A DNA stretch of 64,000 bases from C-114 sp963719285 (lineage in GTDB: Bacteria > Chloroflexota > Limnocylindria > Limnocylindrales > CSP1-4): the NCBI GenBank assembly GCA_963719285.1, contig CAVRBO010000001.1:1240001-1304000 (forward strand), given 5' to 3'. Position numbers and translations under genes: made by a program. The notes beneath the pieces are model-generated. The model searched no databases. It had not been told where the DNA came from and saw only the letters and a list, made by a program, of their open reading frames with translations. Positions 37,148 through 44,716 of the stretch are shown here, piece after piece; the first letter of the stretch is position 1, and each line of letters begins with the position of its first letter.

Positions 37148-37153
37148 TACCAT
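37148..37153 (+). promoter_or_regulatory. -10 box for leaderless leader ORF before PLP enzyme
   Basis: TACCAT, 7 bases, ATG 37161. The transcript would start at an 18-codon ORF whose stop overlaps the next gene. Confidence 0.5.
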
Positions 37154-37160
37154 CGGAGCC

Positions 37161-37217
37161 ATGGCCCCAGACTCCCGGGCGCAGGCGCAAGACTCCCGAG
37201 CGAAGGCGCCGCGGTGA
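37161..37217 (+). CDS. possible 18-codon leader peptide
   Basis: ATG 37161 opens a frame of 18 codons (MAPDSRAQAQDSRAKAPR) that ends in TGA overlapping the GTG of the PLP gene (GTGA). Two 20-bp repeats (37169-37188 and 37190-37209) make the peptide internally repetitive (DSRAQAQ, DSRAKAP). A leaderless short ORF coupled to the enzyme start may control its translation. Alternatively the true gene starts here and another indel is present. Confidence 0.35.
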   Translation: MAPDSRAQAQDSRAKAPR

Positions 37218-38228
37218 CGCGGCGCTGGCCCGGCGCACGCTGGACCCCCGACCTGCCGCGGTTCGCCCTGCTCGATGGTCCGTCGCCGCTCCAGCACCTG
37301 CCCCGATTCACGGCAGCGATCGGCGGTGGGACCGACATCTGGATCAAACGCGAGGACCTCCTTCCGCTCGCGTTCGGCGGCAACAAGCTGCGCAACCTCG
37401 AGTTCCTCGTCGGGGCCGCCCTCGCACGAGGGGGCCGACACGCTCGTCACCACGGGCCGGCGCTGGTCCAATCACGCCCGGTTGACCGCGGCCGCGGGCG
37501 CGAAGGCCGGGCTCCGCGTGCACCTCGTCCTGTCGGGGCCACCGATGGACCGACCAGGGCCGAACCAGCGCCTCGACGAGCTCCTCGGCGCCGTGGTCCA
37601 CGTCACGGCGACCGAGTCGCGGGAAGACCGTGCCACGACCGTCGACCTGATCGTGGCCGAGCTGCGGGCGGCCGGGCACCGCCCGTATCTCGTGCCGACC
37701 GGCGGTTCCGGCCCGATCGGAGTCGTGGGCTCGATCCTCGCCGGTCTGGAACTCGCCGATCAGGCGGCGCACACCCGGACCAGCCTCGACACCGTGGTCC
37801 TGCCGACCGCGACGGGTGGGACGCAGGCCGGCCTGCTCGTCGGCCTGGCGCGCGCCGGGCTTTCCACCCGTGTCGTCGGGGTGGCGGTGGCGCATCCGCC
37901 CGAGGAACTCGTCGATCCCGTGGCGACGCTCCTTGCCATCGGCACGGAACTCGTCGGCATCGACCGGGCACTCGTCGGTCCGATCGAGATCGTGGGAGAT
38001 CAGCTGGGCGAGGCCTACGGCCGGCCGACGGCCGCGAGCGAGGAGGCGGCGCGCCTGCTCGCCCGGAGCGAGGGCATCTTCGTCGACCCGATCTACACCG
38101 CCAAGGCGTTGGCCGGCCTTGTCGCGATGGCGCGGACGGGCGAACTCGAGGGCCGGACCGTCGTCTTCTGGCACGCCGGCGGCACGCCGGGCCTGTTCGA
38201 ACCGCTGGACGAACCGACCGCCGACTGA
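37214..38228 (+). pseudogene. D-cysteine desulfhydrase / ACC-deaminase-like PLP enzyme, apparent frameshift
   Basis: About 338 codons from GTG 37214. It has WIKREDLLPLAFGGNKLRNLEF with PLP-binding Lys58, SNHARLTAAAGAKAGL, and GGTQAG phosphate loop near 190-200. The reading frame shifts by one base near 37429-37434, where a run of five G occurs; four G would restore the family sequence ALARGADTLVTTG. It most resembles DcyD and 1-aminocyclopropane-1-carboxylate deaminases. Length and motifs after correction are complete, so a sequencing insertion is likely. Confidence 0.8.
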
Positions 38229-38244
38229 CGCGGCCGTGCTGCGG

Positions 38245-38646
38245 TCAGTCGATCGAGATCCGGACTCCGTCGCCGTCCTCGCCGGCCTCGAGGAGGGTCC
38301 CGCGCAGCCCGTCGGCGAGGGCGCTTCTGATCCGCTCGACCTGGGCCGGAGAGAGGCCCGGGACGCGGAGCATCGCCGCCTCTCCGAGTCCGGCCGGGAG
38401 CCGGAGATTGACGACCGTTCGCCCGTTCTCTGTCACTTCCAGGCGCACGCTGCGGCCACCCGCGCCGGGGCCATCCGAACGTGAGCCGTCGGGCCTTCGA
38501 TCCTGCCACCAGCGCCTGGCCGGCGCGGGCTCGGGCTCCGGTGATGCGTCGGCGGCCTCGAGCGCGGCGATGATCGGGGCCGCCTCGTCCGCCGTCAGAC
38601 GACCTTCGGCGACCAGGCGCAGGACGTCGTCCAGGGCGTCAGGCAC
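38245..38646 (-). CDS. SHOCT-like small protein
   Basis: 133 residues. N-terminal residues 1-30 (LDDVLRLVAEGRLTADEAAPIIAAL) form a short SHOCT-like helical module, followed by an acidic Pro-rich linker and a C-terminal domain with alternating strands (RLEVTENGRTVVNLRL). Its start overlaps the end of the DUF4097 gene by 8 bases, so it is the third gene of the operon. The same helical module also seems to occur at the ends of the two upstream proteins. Confidence 0.78.
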   Translation of the reverse strand: MPDALDDVLRLVAEGRLTADEAAPIIAALEAADASPEPEPAPARRWWQDRRPDGSRSDGPGAGGRSVRLEVTENGRTVVNLRLPAGLGEAAMLRVPGLSPAQVERIRSALADGLRGTLLEAGEDGDGVRISID

Positions 38647-39805
38647 GGTGGTCCCAGCGCATCTCGCTGTACGGGCCGCCGCCGGCGACCCGGGGCTCGC
38701 CCCGCATCCGATCTTCTTCGGCGTCGATCGCGGCCAACCGGTCGGCCGCCTCGGTCACCTCGATCGTGCCGTTCTCCAGGTCGTGGAGGACCGTCATGCG
38801 CCGTGACGCGAGGGTCTCGACCGTCGCCGCGCTTGCGGCTGCATCGACCGGCGGTGCAGGCGGGGCGAGTGGGGCGATCGGGGCGATCGGGGCGATAGGC
38901 GGGATCGGGGGGACCGGGGGGATGGCGAGGGTCGGGGTGGCGGGTTCCACCGGCGCTGCGAGCGGACCTGTCGGGACGCCGCCGGGCTCTGCGCTGGCCT
39001 CCGGTGGCGCGTCGGGATCGGGCGTCCTCGCCTTCGGGCGAGTCACCCGGAGGTCGCCCGAGACCGTCTTGAACATGACCCGGGGACCGTCGTCGCCGAT
39101 CTCCACGGAGCGTCGACCGGGGGATCCGCCCGACCGATGCGGGAGGTCGGTCCGGATCCGCCCGGCGACGGAGACTCCTTCGATCTTGGCCGCGCCGTCG
39201 AGCTCGACCGACACGTCGCCCGACACGCTCTCGAACGCGAACGGACCGTCGCCGACGAACCGCCCGGCCAGGCGCACGTCGCCGCTCATCGTCCTGGCCT
39301 GGAACTTCTCGAAGACGGGCGCCGAGGCGTTGACGTCCCCGGACACGGTCCGCGCCGACAGGCGAAGGGGCCCGGTGCCCCGGATCTTCACGTCGCCCGA
39401 GACATGGTCCACGGTGATGTCGCCGGACACGTCCGTGAGCTTCACCGAGCCCGATGCCGCACGGTAGTACTGCTCGCCCCGCAGGCCGTCGCCGTGGACG
39501 CTGCCGCTCGCGGTCTCGAGGCGGACGATGGCGCCGCGCGGCACCTCCACGTGGAGCGGATCGAAGCGCCGGCCCGTCAACAGGCCGAATCCGCTCGAGC
39601 GCCCTTCGCGAGCGCGCAGCTCGAGGAGCCCGTCCGCGGTCTCGATCTCGTAGTCGTCGTTGAGATCGTGGCCGCTCGGGGACGAGAGGCGGGCCGTCTC
39701 ACCGTCGATGCCCTGGACGGTCACGCCGCCCGACGGGACACGGATGGAGACGCCGCCCAGGGCGCCGATCACGTGGTCCAGCCTCCAGCCGGTCTCGGTG
39801 GGCAT
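38639..39805 (-). CDS. DUF4097-type beta-helix/adhesin-like protein
   Basis: 388 residues. Residues about 15-250 contain at least five SGDV-type repeats (VSGDITV, VSGDVKI, VSGDVNA, MSGDVRL, VSGDVSV), the pattern of DUF4097/DUF4098 right-handed beta solenoids. No signal peptide is seen, so it is probably intracellular. A Pro/Ile/Ala linker of repeated PPI/API units follows (about 300-330), then a short helical tail. It is coupled to the upstream DUF2089 gene by a TGATG junction and to the SHOCT gene. Role unknown; such operons often have a regulatory theme. Confidence 0.85.
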   Translation of the reverse strand: MPTETGWRLDHVIGALGGVSIRVPSGGVTVQGIDGETARLSSPSGHDLNDDYEIETADGLLELRAREGRSSGFGLLTGRRFDPLHVEVPRGAIVRLETASGSVHGDGLRGEQYYRAASGSVKLTDVSGDITVDHVSGDVKIRGTGPLRLSARTVSGDVNASAPVFEKFQARTMSGDVRLAGRFVGDGPFAFESVSGDVSVELDGAAKIEGVSVAGRIRTDLPHRSGGSPGRRSVEIGDDGPRVMFKTVSGDLRVTRPKARTPDPDAPPEASAEPGGVPTGPLAAPVEPATPTLAIPPVPPIPPIAPIAPIAPLAPPAPPVDAAASAATVETLASRRMTVLHDLENGTIEVTEAADRLAAIDAEEDRMRGEPRVAGGGPYSEMRWDHRA

Positions 39806-40236
39806 CAGGGGATCCTCCTCAGGGTGCGGATGGCCGCGGCGGCGGCCTCTGCGCTGATCTCGTGGCGGGCGAGCCGCTCGAGGACGGCCTGGCGGGACGA
39901 CGCCGGGTCCTCGGTCGAGGCGGTCTCGGTCGCGGCTTCGTCGTCGTCGGGCTCGTCGAGTCTGGCGCCGTCGCCGAGGCCCAGGGCTCGGACCAGGGCG
40001 TCGACGCGGGACCGCACGGTCGGGTAGGACAGGCCGAGCTCGCGCTCCATCTCGCGCAGGTTGCCGCGCGACCGGAGGAAGCTCTCCAGCAGCGCCATCT
40101 GCTCCCGGCTGAGGCGGCCGAACCGCCCAACGCTGAACTCTCCTTCCAGGCTCGTCCCGCACGTGGCGCAATGGAGCCGGGTGACGGCGAGGTCGGAGGC
40201 GCAGACGGGGCACGTGGCGATCACGTCGTGTGGCAT
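39805..40236 (-). CDS. DUF2089 zinc-ribbon/HTH regulator
   Basis: 143 residues. A zinc ribbon (CPVCASDL, CATCGTSL) is followed by a sigma-like helix-turn-helix (GRFGRLSREQMALLESFLRSRG.. LGLSYPTVRSRVDAL), then an acidic linker and a terminal helical module (VLERLARHEISAEAAAAAI). This matches DUF2089, a DNA-binding-like family often next to DUF4097 genes. It is the first gene of the three-gene operon and probably regulates it. The reverse promoter is at 40268-40295. Confidence 0.88.
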   Translation of the reverse strand: MPHDVIATCPVCASDLAVTRLHCATCGTSLEGEFSVGRFGRLSREQMALLESFLRSRGNLREMERELGLSYPTVRSRVDALVRALGLGDGARLDEPDDDEAATETASTEDPASSRQAVLERLARHEISAEAAAAAIRTLRRIP

Positions 40237-40267
40237 GTGGTCCTCTGTCGTTGTCTGTCGTGCCACA

Positions 40268-40295
40268 TTGTTAAGTTGCTGTTTCACTTTGTCAA
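40268..40295 (-). promoter_or_regulatory. promoter of the DUF2089 operon
   Basis: On the reverse strand TTGACA (40295-40290), 16-bp spacer, TAACAA (40273-40268). The surrounding 60 bp are strikingly AT-rich for this genome. The leader is about 25 bases and lacks a strong Shine-Dalgarno sequence (AGAGGA). Confidence 0.65.
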
Positions 40296-40348
40296 GGCCG
40301 ACATTCGGAAACACAATATCGAGGTGGGGCGGGCCCTGCCGACCGAAG

Positions 40349-40440
40349 CGGGGCGCGAAGGAGCCCCGGGCACGAAGAAAGGAGCCCCGGGCACGAAGAA
40401 AGGAGCCCCGGGCGCGAAGAAAGGAGCCCCGGGCAGGACC
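40349..40440. repeat. 21-bp tandem repeat made of terminator arms
   Basis: Unit GGAGCCCCGGGCACGAAGAAA at 40360, 40381 and 40402, with a partial copy before and after. Read on the reverse strand, each unit is the 3' arm plus T-rich tail of the adjacent terminator hairpin. Confidence 0.9.
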
Positions 40441-40448
40441 CGGGGCTC
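40424..40448 (-). terminator. intrinsic terminator of the ACT-domain gene
   Basis: Reverse strand: GAGCCCCGGG, 5-base loop, CCCGGGGCTC, then CTTTCTTC. The 10-bp stem is perfect. Its 3' arm and tail are repeated in tandem downstream (40360-40422). Confidence 0.8.
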
Positions 40449-40486
40449 TGATGAGGGGCGGGTGGCGGTCCTCGACCGCCGGACGA

Positions 40487-40888
40487 TCAGCGGCGGGTAC
40501 CGGAGATCGCCTCGGCGAACACGCCGCGGGTCTTGGCCGCATCGTCCGTGGCGAAGGCGACCGTGACCTTGTCGCCGGCCATCCCGATCGGCATGGCGGC
40601 CTGGATGTTGACGCCCGCATCGGCCAGGCGACGCGCCGCCTCGGCGAGTGAACCGGGCCGGGCCTCGAGTGCGGTCGGGACGATCTCGGCCTCGCGGACC
40701 TTCAGCCGGGCGCCCGCAAGGACCTTGCGAGTCGCCTCCTCGTCGTTCGTGATCAGGACGACCGCGCCGCGATCGCCGGTCGTCGCGCCGGCGAACCCGG
40801 TGATGTCGATCCCCTTCTCGGCGATGGCCTCGGCCACCCGGGCGAGCTCGCCGGCCTTGTCCTCCAACTCCACGATGAAAGCGTTCAC
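40487..40888 (-). CDS. tandem ACT-domain protein
   Basis: 133 residues from GTG 40888 with GGAGGT upstream; the ATG at 40984 is out of range of any ribosome site. Two ACT repeats: FIVELEDKAGELARVAEAIAEKGI (1-65) and ALEARPGSLAEAARRLADAGV (70-130). ACT domains bind amino acids, so this is a stand-alone sensor, perhaps for control of amino-acid enzymes. It is followed by an intrinsic terminator. Confidence 0.88.
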   Translation of the reverse strand: MNAFIVELEDKAGELARVAEAIAEKGIDITGFAGATTGDRGAVVLITNDEEATRKVLAGARLKVREAEIVPTALEARPGSLAEAARRLADAGVNIQAAMPIGMAGDKVTVAFATDDAAKTRGVFAEAISGTRR

Positions 40889-41316
40889 GCGACACCTCCG
40901 TGGTCTGTCCCCGACCCGGCGCGCTGGTCGAGCCATCGTCGCCTGCAGGCCCGTTGGGCCACCGATTCTACGCCGGCCCGCCACCCCCTCCGAGCCGCGA
41001 CAGTCCTCGCCGACGGGAGTACGATTCGGCCATCGAGGGAGCCCACGGACATGTCGGACCCACGACGCCAGCCGGAATCCCGGACTGATCGGAGCGCAGC
41101 GATGCGGACCCCCGCATCCACGCTGCCGATGACGGTGGACGCGACCCGCGGTTCGAGCAACCTCGCCACGGTGCCCCGCGCGGGCAACATCAGCAGCGAT
41201 ACCCGCGCCGGCACACCAGGCTGAGCTGGGCCGATGCCCGGCTCAACGCGACCACCGGCCCACGCCCGGGAAGGACGTGGGTCGTTCGATTCGTCGTCGA
41301 CCCGACGTTCCGGGAG
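40889..41316. other. intergenic region with one weak small ORF
   Basis: A forward ORF at 41051-41224 (57 codons, MSDPRRQPESR...) has a GAGGGAG stretch 10 bases upstream but no homology that I recognise and a composition typical of non-coding sequence. Otherwise I see nothing. Confidence 0.35.
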
Positions 41317-41937
41317 TCAGCCTCGCTCGTCGACGGCCATCGCGGCCGCCCCTGCCTCGGCGGCGCTGCCGCCGGACCGCAGCACGGCCTTGTAGGCGCG
41401 CTTGCCGGCCTGGTAGCGCGCGAGCGCCTCGGGCGAGTCGACGTCCCCGAGCGTGGGGGTCTTCGGGGCGACGTCGTCCCAGCCAGCGGGCTTGATGCCG
41501 AAGCGCTTGCCGAGGATCGCGAGGAGCGTCTTGGCCTTCATCGGGCCGATCCCGGGCAGGCCCAGGAGCCGCTTCTCCAGGTCGCGGGCGTCGGCCGCCC
41601 CGGTCCAGATCCGGGAGGCGTCGCCGTCGTAGTCGCGGGCGACGGCCGCGACGAGCGCCTGCACCTTGCCGGCCATCGAGCCGGGGAAGCGATGGATCGC
41701 CGGGCGCTGCCGGAAGAGCTCGGCGAACGCCTCCGGTTCGATCGCGGCCAGCTTCGCGGCGTCGAGCGTGCCGGTCCGGCGCTGGATCTCGAGCGGGCCC
41801 GAGAACGCCTTCTGGACGGTGACCTGCTGATCGAGCGCGAACCCGATCAGCAGGGCCAGAGGATCGGCGGCGAGCAGGCGGTCGGCCTCTTCGTCACCGG
41901 TGAACGGCAAGCGGTCGATGCTCGTCGGCGTGCCCAT
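41317..41937 (-). CDS. HhH-GPD base-excision DNA glycosylase
   Basis: 206 residues. Helix-hairpin-helix LLGLPGIGPMKAKTLLAILG (about 129-148) with following GWDD. This matches the short actinobacterial/Chloroflexota HhH-GPD family more than Nth or AlkA, since no FeS Cys cluster is present. The Asp in WDDVAPKTPTLGDVDSPE may be catalytic. Start 41937 lies 6 bases after a TACCAT box on this strand. Probably repairs alkylated or oxidised bases. Confidence 0.88.
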   Translation of the reverse strand: MGTPTSIDRLPFTGDEEADRLLAADPLALLIGFALDQQVTVQKAFSGPLEIQRRTGTLDAAKLAAIEPEAFAELFRQRPAIHRFPGSMAGKVQALVAAVARDYDGDASRIWTGAADARDLEKRLLGLPGIGPMKAKTLLAILGKRFGIKPAGWDDVAPKTPTLGDVDSPEALARYQAGKRAYKAVLRSGGSAAEAGAAAMAVDERG

Positions 41938-41943
41938 GTTCCG

Positions 41944-41949
41944 ATGGTA
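41944..41949 (-). promoter_or_regulatory. -10 box for leaderless HhH-GPD transcript
   Basis: Reverse-strand TACCAT, 6 bases, ATG 41937. Confidence 0.5.
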
Positions 41950-42089
41950 CTCCCGTGGACTTCTGCGTCTCTCGGTCGGCCGGTCGAGGAACCGCGTGCA
42001 CTGGCCGCCGGGATCCCGCCCTCCGGGCCGCCCGCGAGGCGCGAGAGGCCCGGGTTGGGCAGGACCGGTCGGTCACCCCCACCGTTGGC

Positions 42090-42971
42090 TCAGCGCCAGG
42101 TCGTGGCCTTGGTGTCGAGGAAGCCGATGACCGAGCGGTAGTACTTGGTCGGCGCGTAGGGATCCGAGATCGCCGTCGTGCCCTTGGTGCGCTTCGAGCT
42201 GAACGAGAACGCGTAGGTGTGCTTCGCCTGGGGCGAGTCCCAGAAGATCTGGCGCATCGTCTTGGACGACTTGAACAGGTCCTTGAGGATGTACGAGGGG
42301 TTGCCCCGAGGTTCGGCGAAGACGGCATCCGCGCCGGTGCGCAGGAAGCCCGCCCCGAAGTTGTCGATGCGCTGCTTCGCGACGCTCCGGCTCGGATCCG
42401 CTCGACCCTGCTCGGAGTTGCCGGCCGAGTAGCACAGGTGGTTGAGGATGACCACCGCGTGGGACGCCATCCGGACCGAGCTGATGAGGTACGACTCGCC
42501 GTAGTACTTCACGTTCGAGTTGCCGTGGCCGGCGGAAGCGTTCAGCCCGAGGCCGTCCTTGGACGTCGCGCGGAACGGCGCGTACGGGCTTGGCCAGCCG
42601 TTGCCATGGCCGAGATAGATGAGGAGATCGGCGCCCTGGAGCGCCTTCTTGACCTTCGTCCACGTGGCGTTCGGGCTGTAGATCGCCGTGACGCTGGCGC
42701 CGTACGAGCGAGCCTGCGCGGCGAGCGCCTTGCCGTCGGCGACGTACCGGGCGGTCTGGCTCTCGACCGGGCCCACGACGACGACCACTCGCTGGGCGGA
42801 CGCCGCGCTCGCCGTCGCCGGCATGAACCCAAGGACGGCCACGCCGAGGAACGCCGCCGCGAGGGGCGCCAGCCGGGTGAGCCGCCGGCGCCTGGTGGTG
42901 CTTGTCCGTGGCGTGACGAGATCGTCGGTTCGAAGAGACGCCCGCTGGGCGCCGTGATGCGTCAACCGCAA
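42090..42971 (-). CDS. secreted caspase-like (His/Cys) protein
   Basis: 293 residues from TTG 42971, chosen because a consensus AGGAGG lies about 8 bases upstream; no ATG/GTG fits the signal peptide. A basic N-terminus and hydrophobic core (about 31-50) end at ATASAAS, a signal-peptidase site. The mature domain starts with hydrophobic strand QRVVVVVGPVE, has YLGHGNG with His122 and NHLCYSAGN with Cys180, the dyad arrangement of caspase-fold and CHAT proteases. Substrate and activity are inference. Confidence 0.7.
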   Translation of the reverse strand: MRLTHHGAQRASLRTDDLVTPRTSTTRRRRLTRLAPLAAAFLGVAVLGFMPATASAASAQRVVVVVGPVESQTARYVADGKALAAQARSYGASVTAIYSPNATWTKVKKALQGADLLIYLGHGNGWPSPYAPFRATSKDGLGLNASAGHGNSNVKYYGESYLISSVRMASHAVVILNHLCYSAGNSEQGRADPSRSVAKQRIDNFGAGFLRTGADAVFAEPRGNPSYILKDLFKSSKTMRQIFWDSPQAKHTYAFSFSSKRTKGTTAISDPYAPTKYYRSVIGFLDTKATTWR

Positions 42972-43318
42972 TGTCCTGCCTCCTCGCTGCCGGAGCGCCG
43001 GGCACGGAGCCGCGACGAACGGTGGAACGGGTCGCCGGACGGCAGGGACGGGGTGGGATGGAGGTGGTCCGACTCCGGGTGAGCCAGATCGGACGCCTGC
43101 CTGTGGGCGACGGTCTTCGATTGCCCCGTCTGCGGCGCGTGGGTCGCCGGGCGGTAGTATGGCACCCGGGCGTCCATCGGCGCCAGTCCGGACCATCGTC
43201 CGCGCCGGCCACCGGCCGCACGGCCGGCCCGGCCTCACCGGCTCGCTCGTGCGCCGGCCGTCACCGCGGGTGGGTGGCGTCCGTCCCGTCCTCGCTCACA
43301 CCGCACCCGAAGGCGACC
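42972..43318. other. divergent intergenic region
   Basis: A TAGTAT hexamer (43155-43160) may be the forward -10 for the GH18 gene, which would leave a leader of about 150 bases rich in CCGGCC inverted repeats. No second gene was found. Confidence 0.4.
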
Positions 43319-44698
43319 ATGACCGACCGCTTCCACGCTCGCACCACGCTGCTCGGCCTCGGGCTCTGCGCGGTGCTCGTCGTGGGACTGGTCGGCTCGG
43401 TGACCCTCGGACCGACGGCCTCCGGCACCCCGGGGGCGAGCGTTCCGTCGGCTGCCTCGGTCGCGCTGGCGAGCGTCGTACCGTCGCCATCGCCGCTCCG
43501 GTCCGATCAGGTGGTCCACCGGCCCACGGAGGTCTTCGGGTTCCTGCCCTACTGGTCCATGGCCGACTGGACCGACGCCTATCTCCGCTACGACCTGCTC
43601 ACGACGATCGCATTCTTCGGGGTGGGGGTCCGTCAGAACGGCACATTGATCCTGAGCGGACCGGGCTATGAGGCGTTCACGAGCCCCCGGGCCGACACGA
43701 TCATCCAGCACGCCCACGCCGCCGGCGTGCGGGTCGTGATCACGTTCGAGTCGTTCGGCACGAGCAAGAACAAGAAGTTCCTCGCCAAGGCCGCCTACCG
43801 CGACGCGTTCGTGGCGGAGGCCGCCGCATTCGTGGTGACCCACGGCATCGACGGAGTGAACCTCGACCTGGAGGGCCTGGACGGGGTGGACCGGCCGGCC
43901 TTCGGCGAGCTCGTGGGAACGCTCGCCGGCACCATCCACACCGCGAACCCGGAGGCGGAGGTCAGCGTGGCGACGAACGCCAACGTCAGCGGTGCCCGGA
44001 TGGCCAGGGTCGCGCTCGCCGCCGGCGCGGACCGGGCGTTCCTCATGGGATATGCGTACCGGGTCGCGTCGTCGCCGGCCACCGGCGGCATCGCGCCGCT
44101 GACCGGTGTCGGGACGGCGCTCGACCTCGTCGAGAGCCTCGACCTGTACGAAGCCAACGGGGTCGCCTCCGAGGAGATCATCCTGGGGCTGCCCTACTAC
44201 GGGATGACCTGGGCGACCGCCAGCGCCGAGATCCACGCCGCCCGCCAGCCGACGAGCGCCGGCTTCGGCACGGGCAGGGCGTACCGGCCGCGCACGGCCA
44301 TCGGGGTGCCGCCGCCGCCCGGCCAGGTCCTCGACTACGACCCGGTGGAGCAGGTCGCCCGGCTGACCTGGTACGACGCGGCGCTCAAGACATGGTTCCA
44401 GACGTACTACGACGACCCGGCGACGCTCACACCGAAGGAGCACCTGGCCGTGGATCGCGGCCTCGCCGGAATCGGCATCTGGGCACTCGGCGACGACGCG
44501 GGCCAGCCCGGCTACTGGGAGACGATCGCCTACACGCTTGGTCTCGGGCCCGAGTGGGTGACGCCGTGGGTGGCGCCCTCCCCGTCCTCGAGCGTTCCGG
44601 CAAGCCCTGGTTCGAGCGTGAGCCCATCGATCGGCCCGTCGGCAGGCTCGTCGGGGTCCGCGAGCCCGTCCCCCTCGAGGTCGGCCGCCGCTCCCTGA
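43319..44698 (+). CDS. secreted GH18-family glycoside hydrolase-like protein
   Basis: 459 residues. N-terminal membrane helix or signal (about 10-30) and a Ser/Pro linker (35-65) precede a TIM barrel: VFGFLPYWSMADW (near 72), GVRVVITFESFG, DGVNLDLEG (178-186, GH18 motif with catalytic Glu185), LMGYAYR, LPYYGMTW and GIGIWALGDD. The tail is Ser/Pro-rich. This resembles YaaH-type cortex/peptidoglycan hydrolases and chitinase-like proteins. It probably acts on cell-wall or external glycans. Substrate is not set by sequence. Confidence 0.88.
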   Translation: MTDRFHARTTLLGLGLCAVLVVGLVGSVTLGPTASGTPGASVPSAASVALASVVPSPSPLRSDQVVHRPTEVFGFLPYWSMADWTDAYLRYDLLTTIAFFGVGVRQNGTLILSGPGYEAFTSPRADTIIQHAHAAGVRVVITFESFGTSKNKKFLAKAAYRDAFVAEAAAFVVTHGIDGVNLDLEGLDGVDRPAFGELVGTLAGTIHTANPEAEVSVATNANVSGARMARVALAAGADRAFLMGYAYRVASSPATGGIAPLTGVGTALDLVESLDLYEANGVASEEIILGLPYYGMTWATASAEIHAARQPTSAGFGTGRAYRPRTAIGVPPPPGQVLDYDPVEQVARLTWYDAALKTWFQTYYDDPATLTPKEHLAVDRGLAGIGIWALGDDAGQPGYWETIAYTLGLGPEWVTPWVAPSPSSSVPASPGSSVSPSIGPSAGSSGSASPSPSRSAAAP

Positions 44699-44716
44699 TG
44701 CCCCAGCGCCCCGGGC

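Noticed and set aside
41051..41224. 57-codon forward ORF
   Set aside because: Weak ribosome site and low-complexity product; kept only as a note in the intergenic entry.
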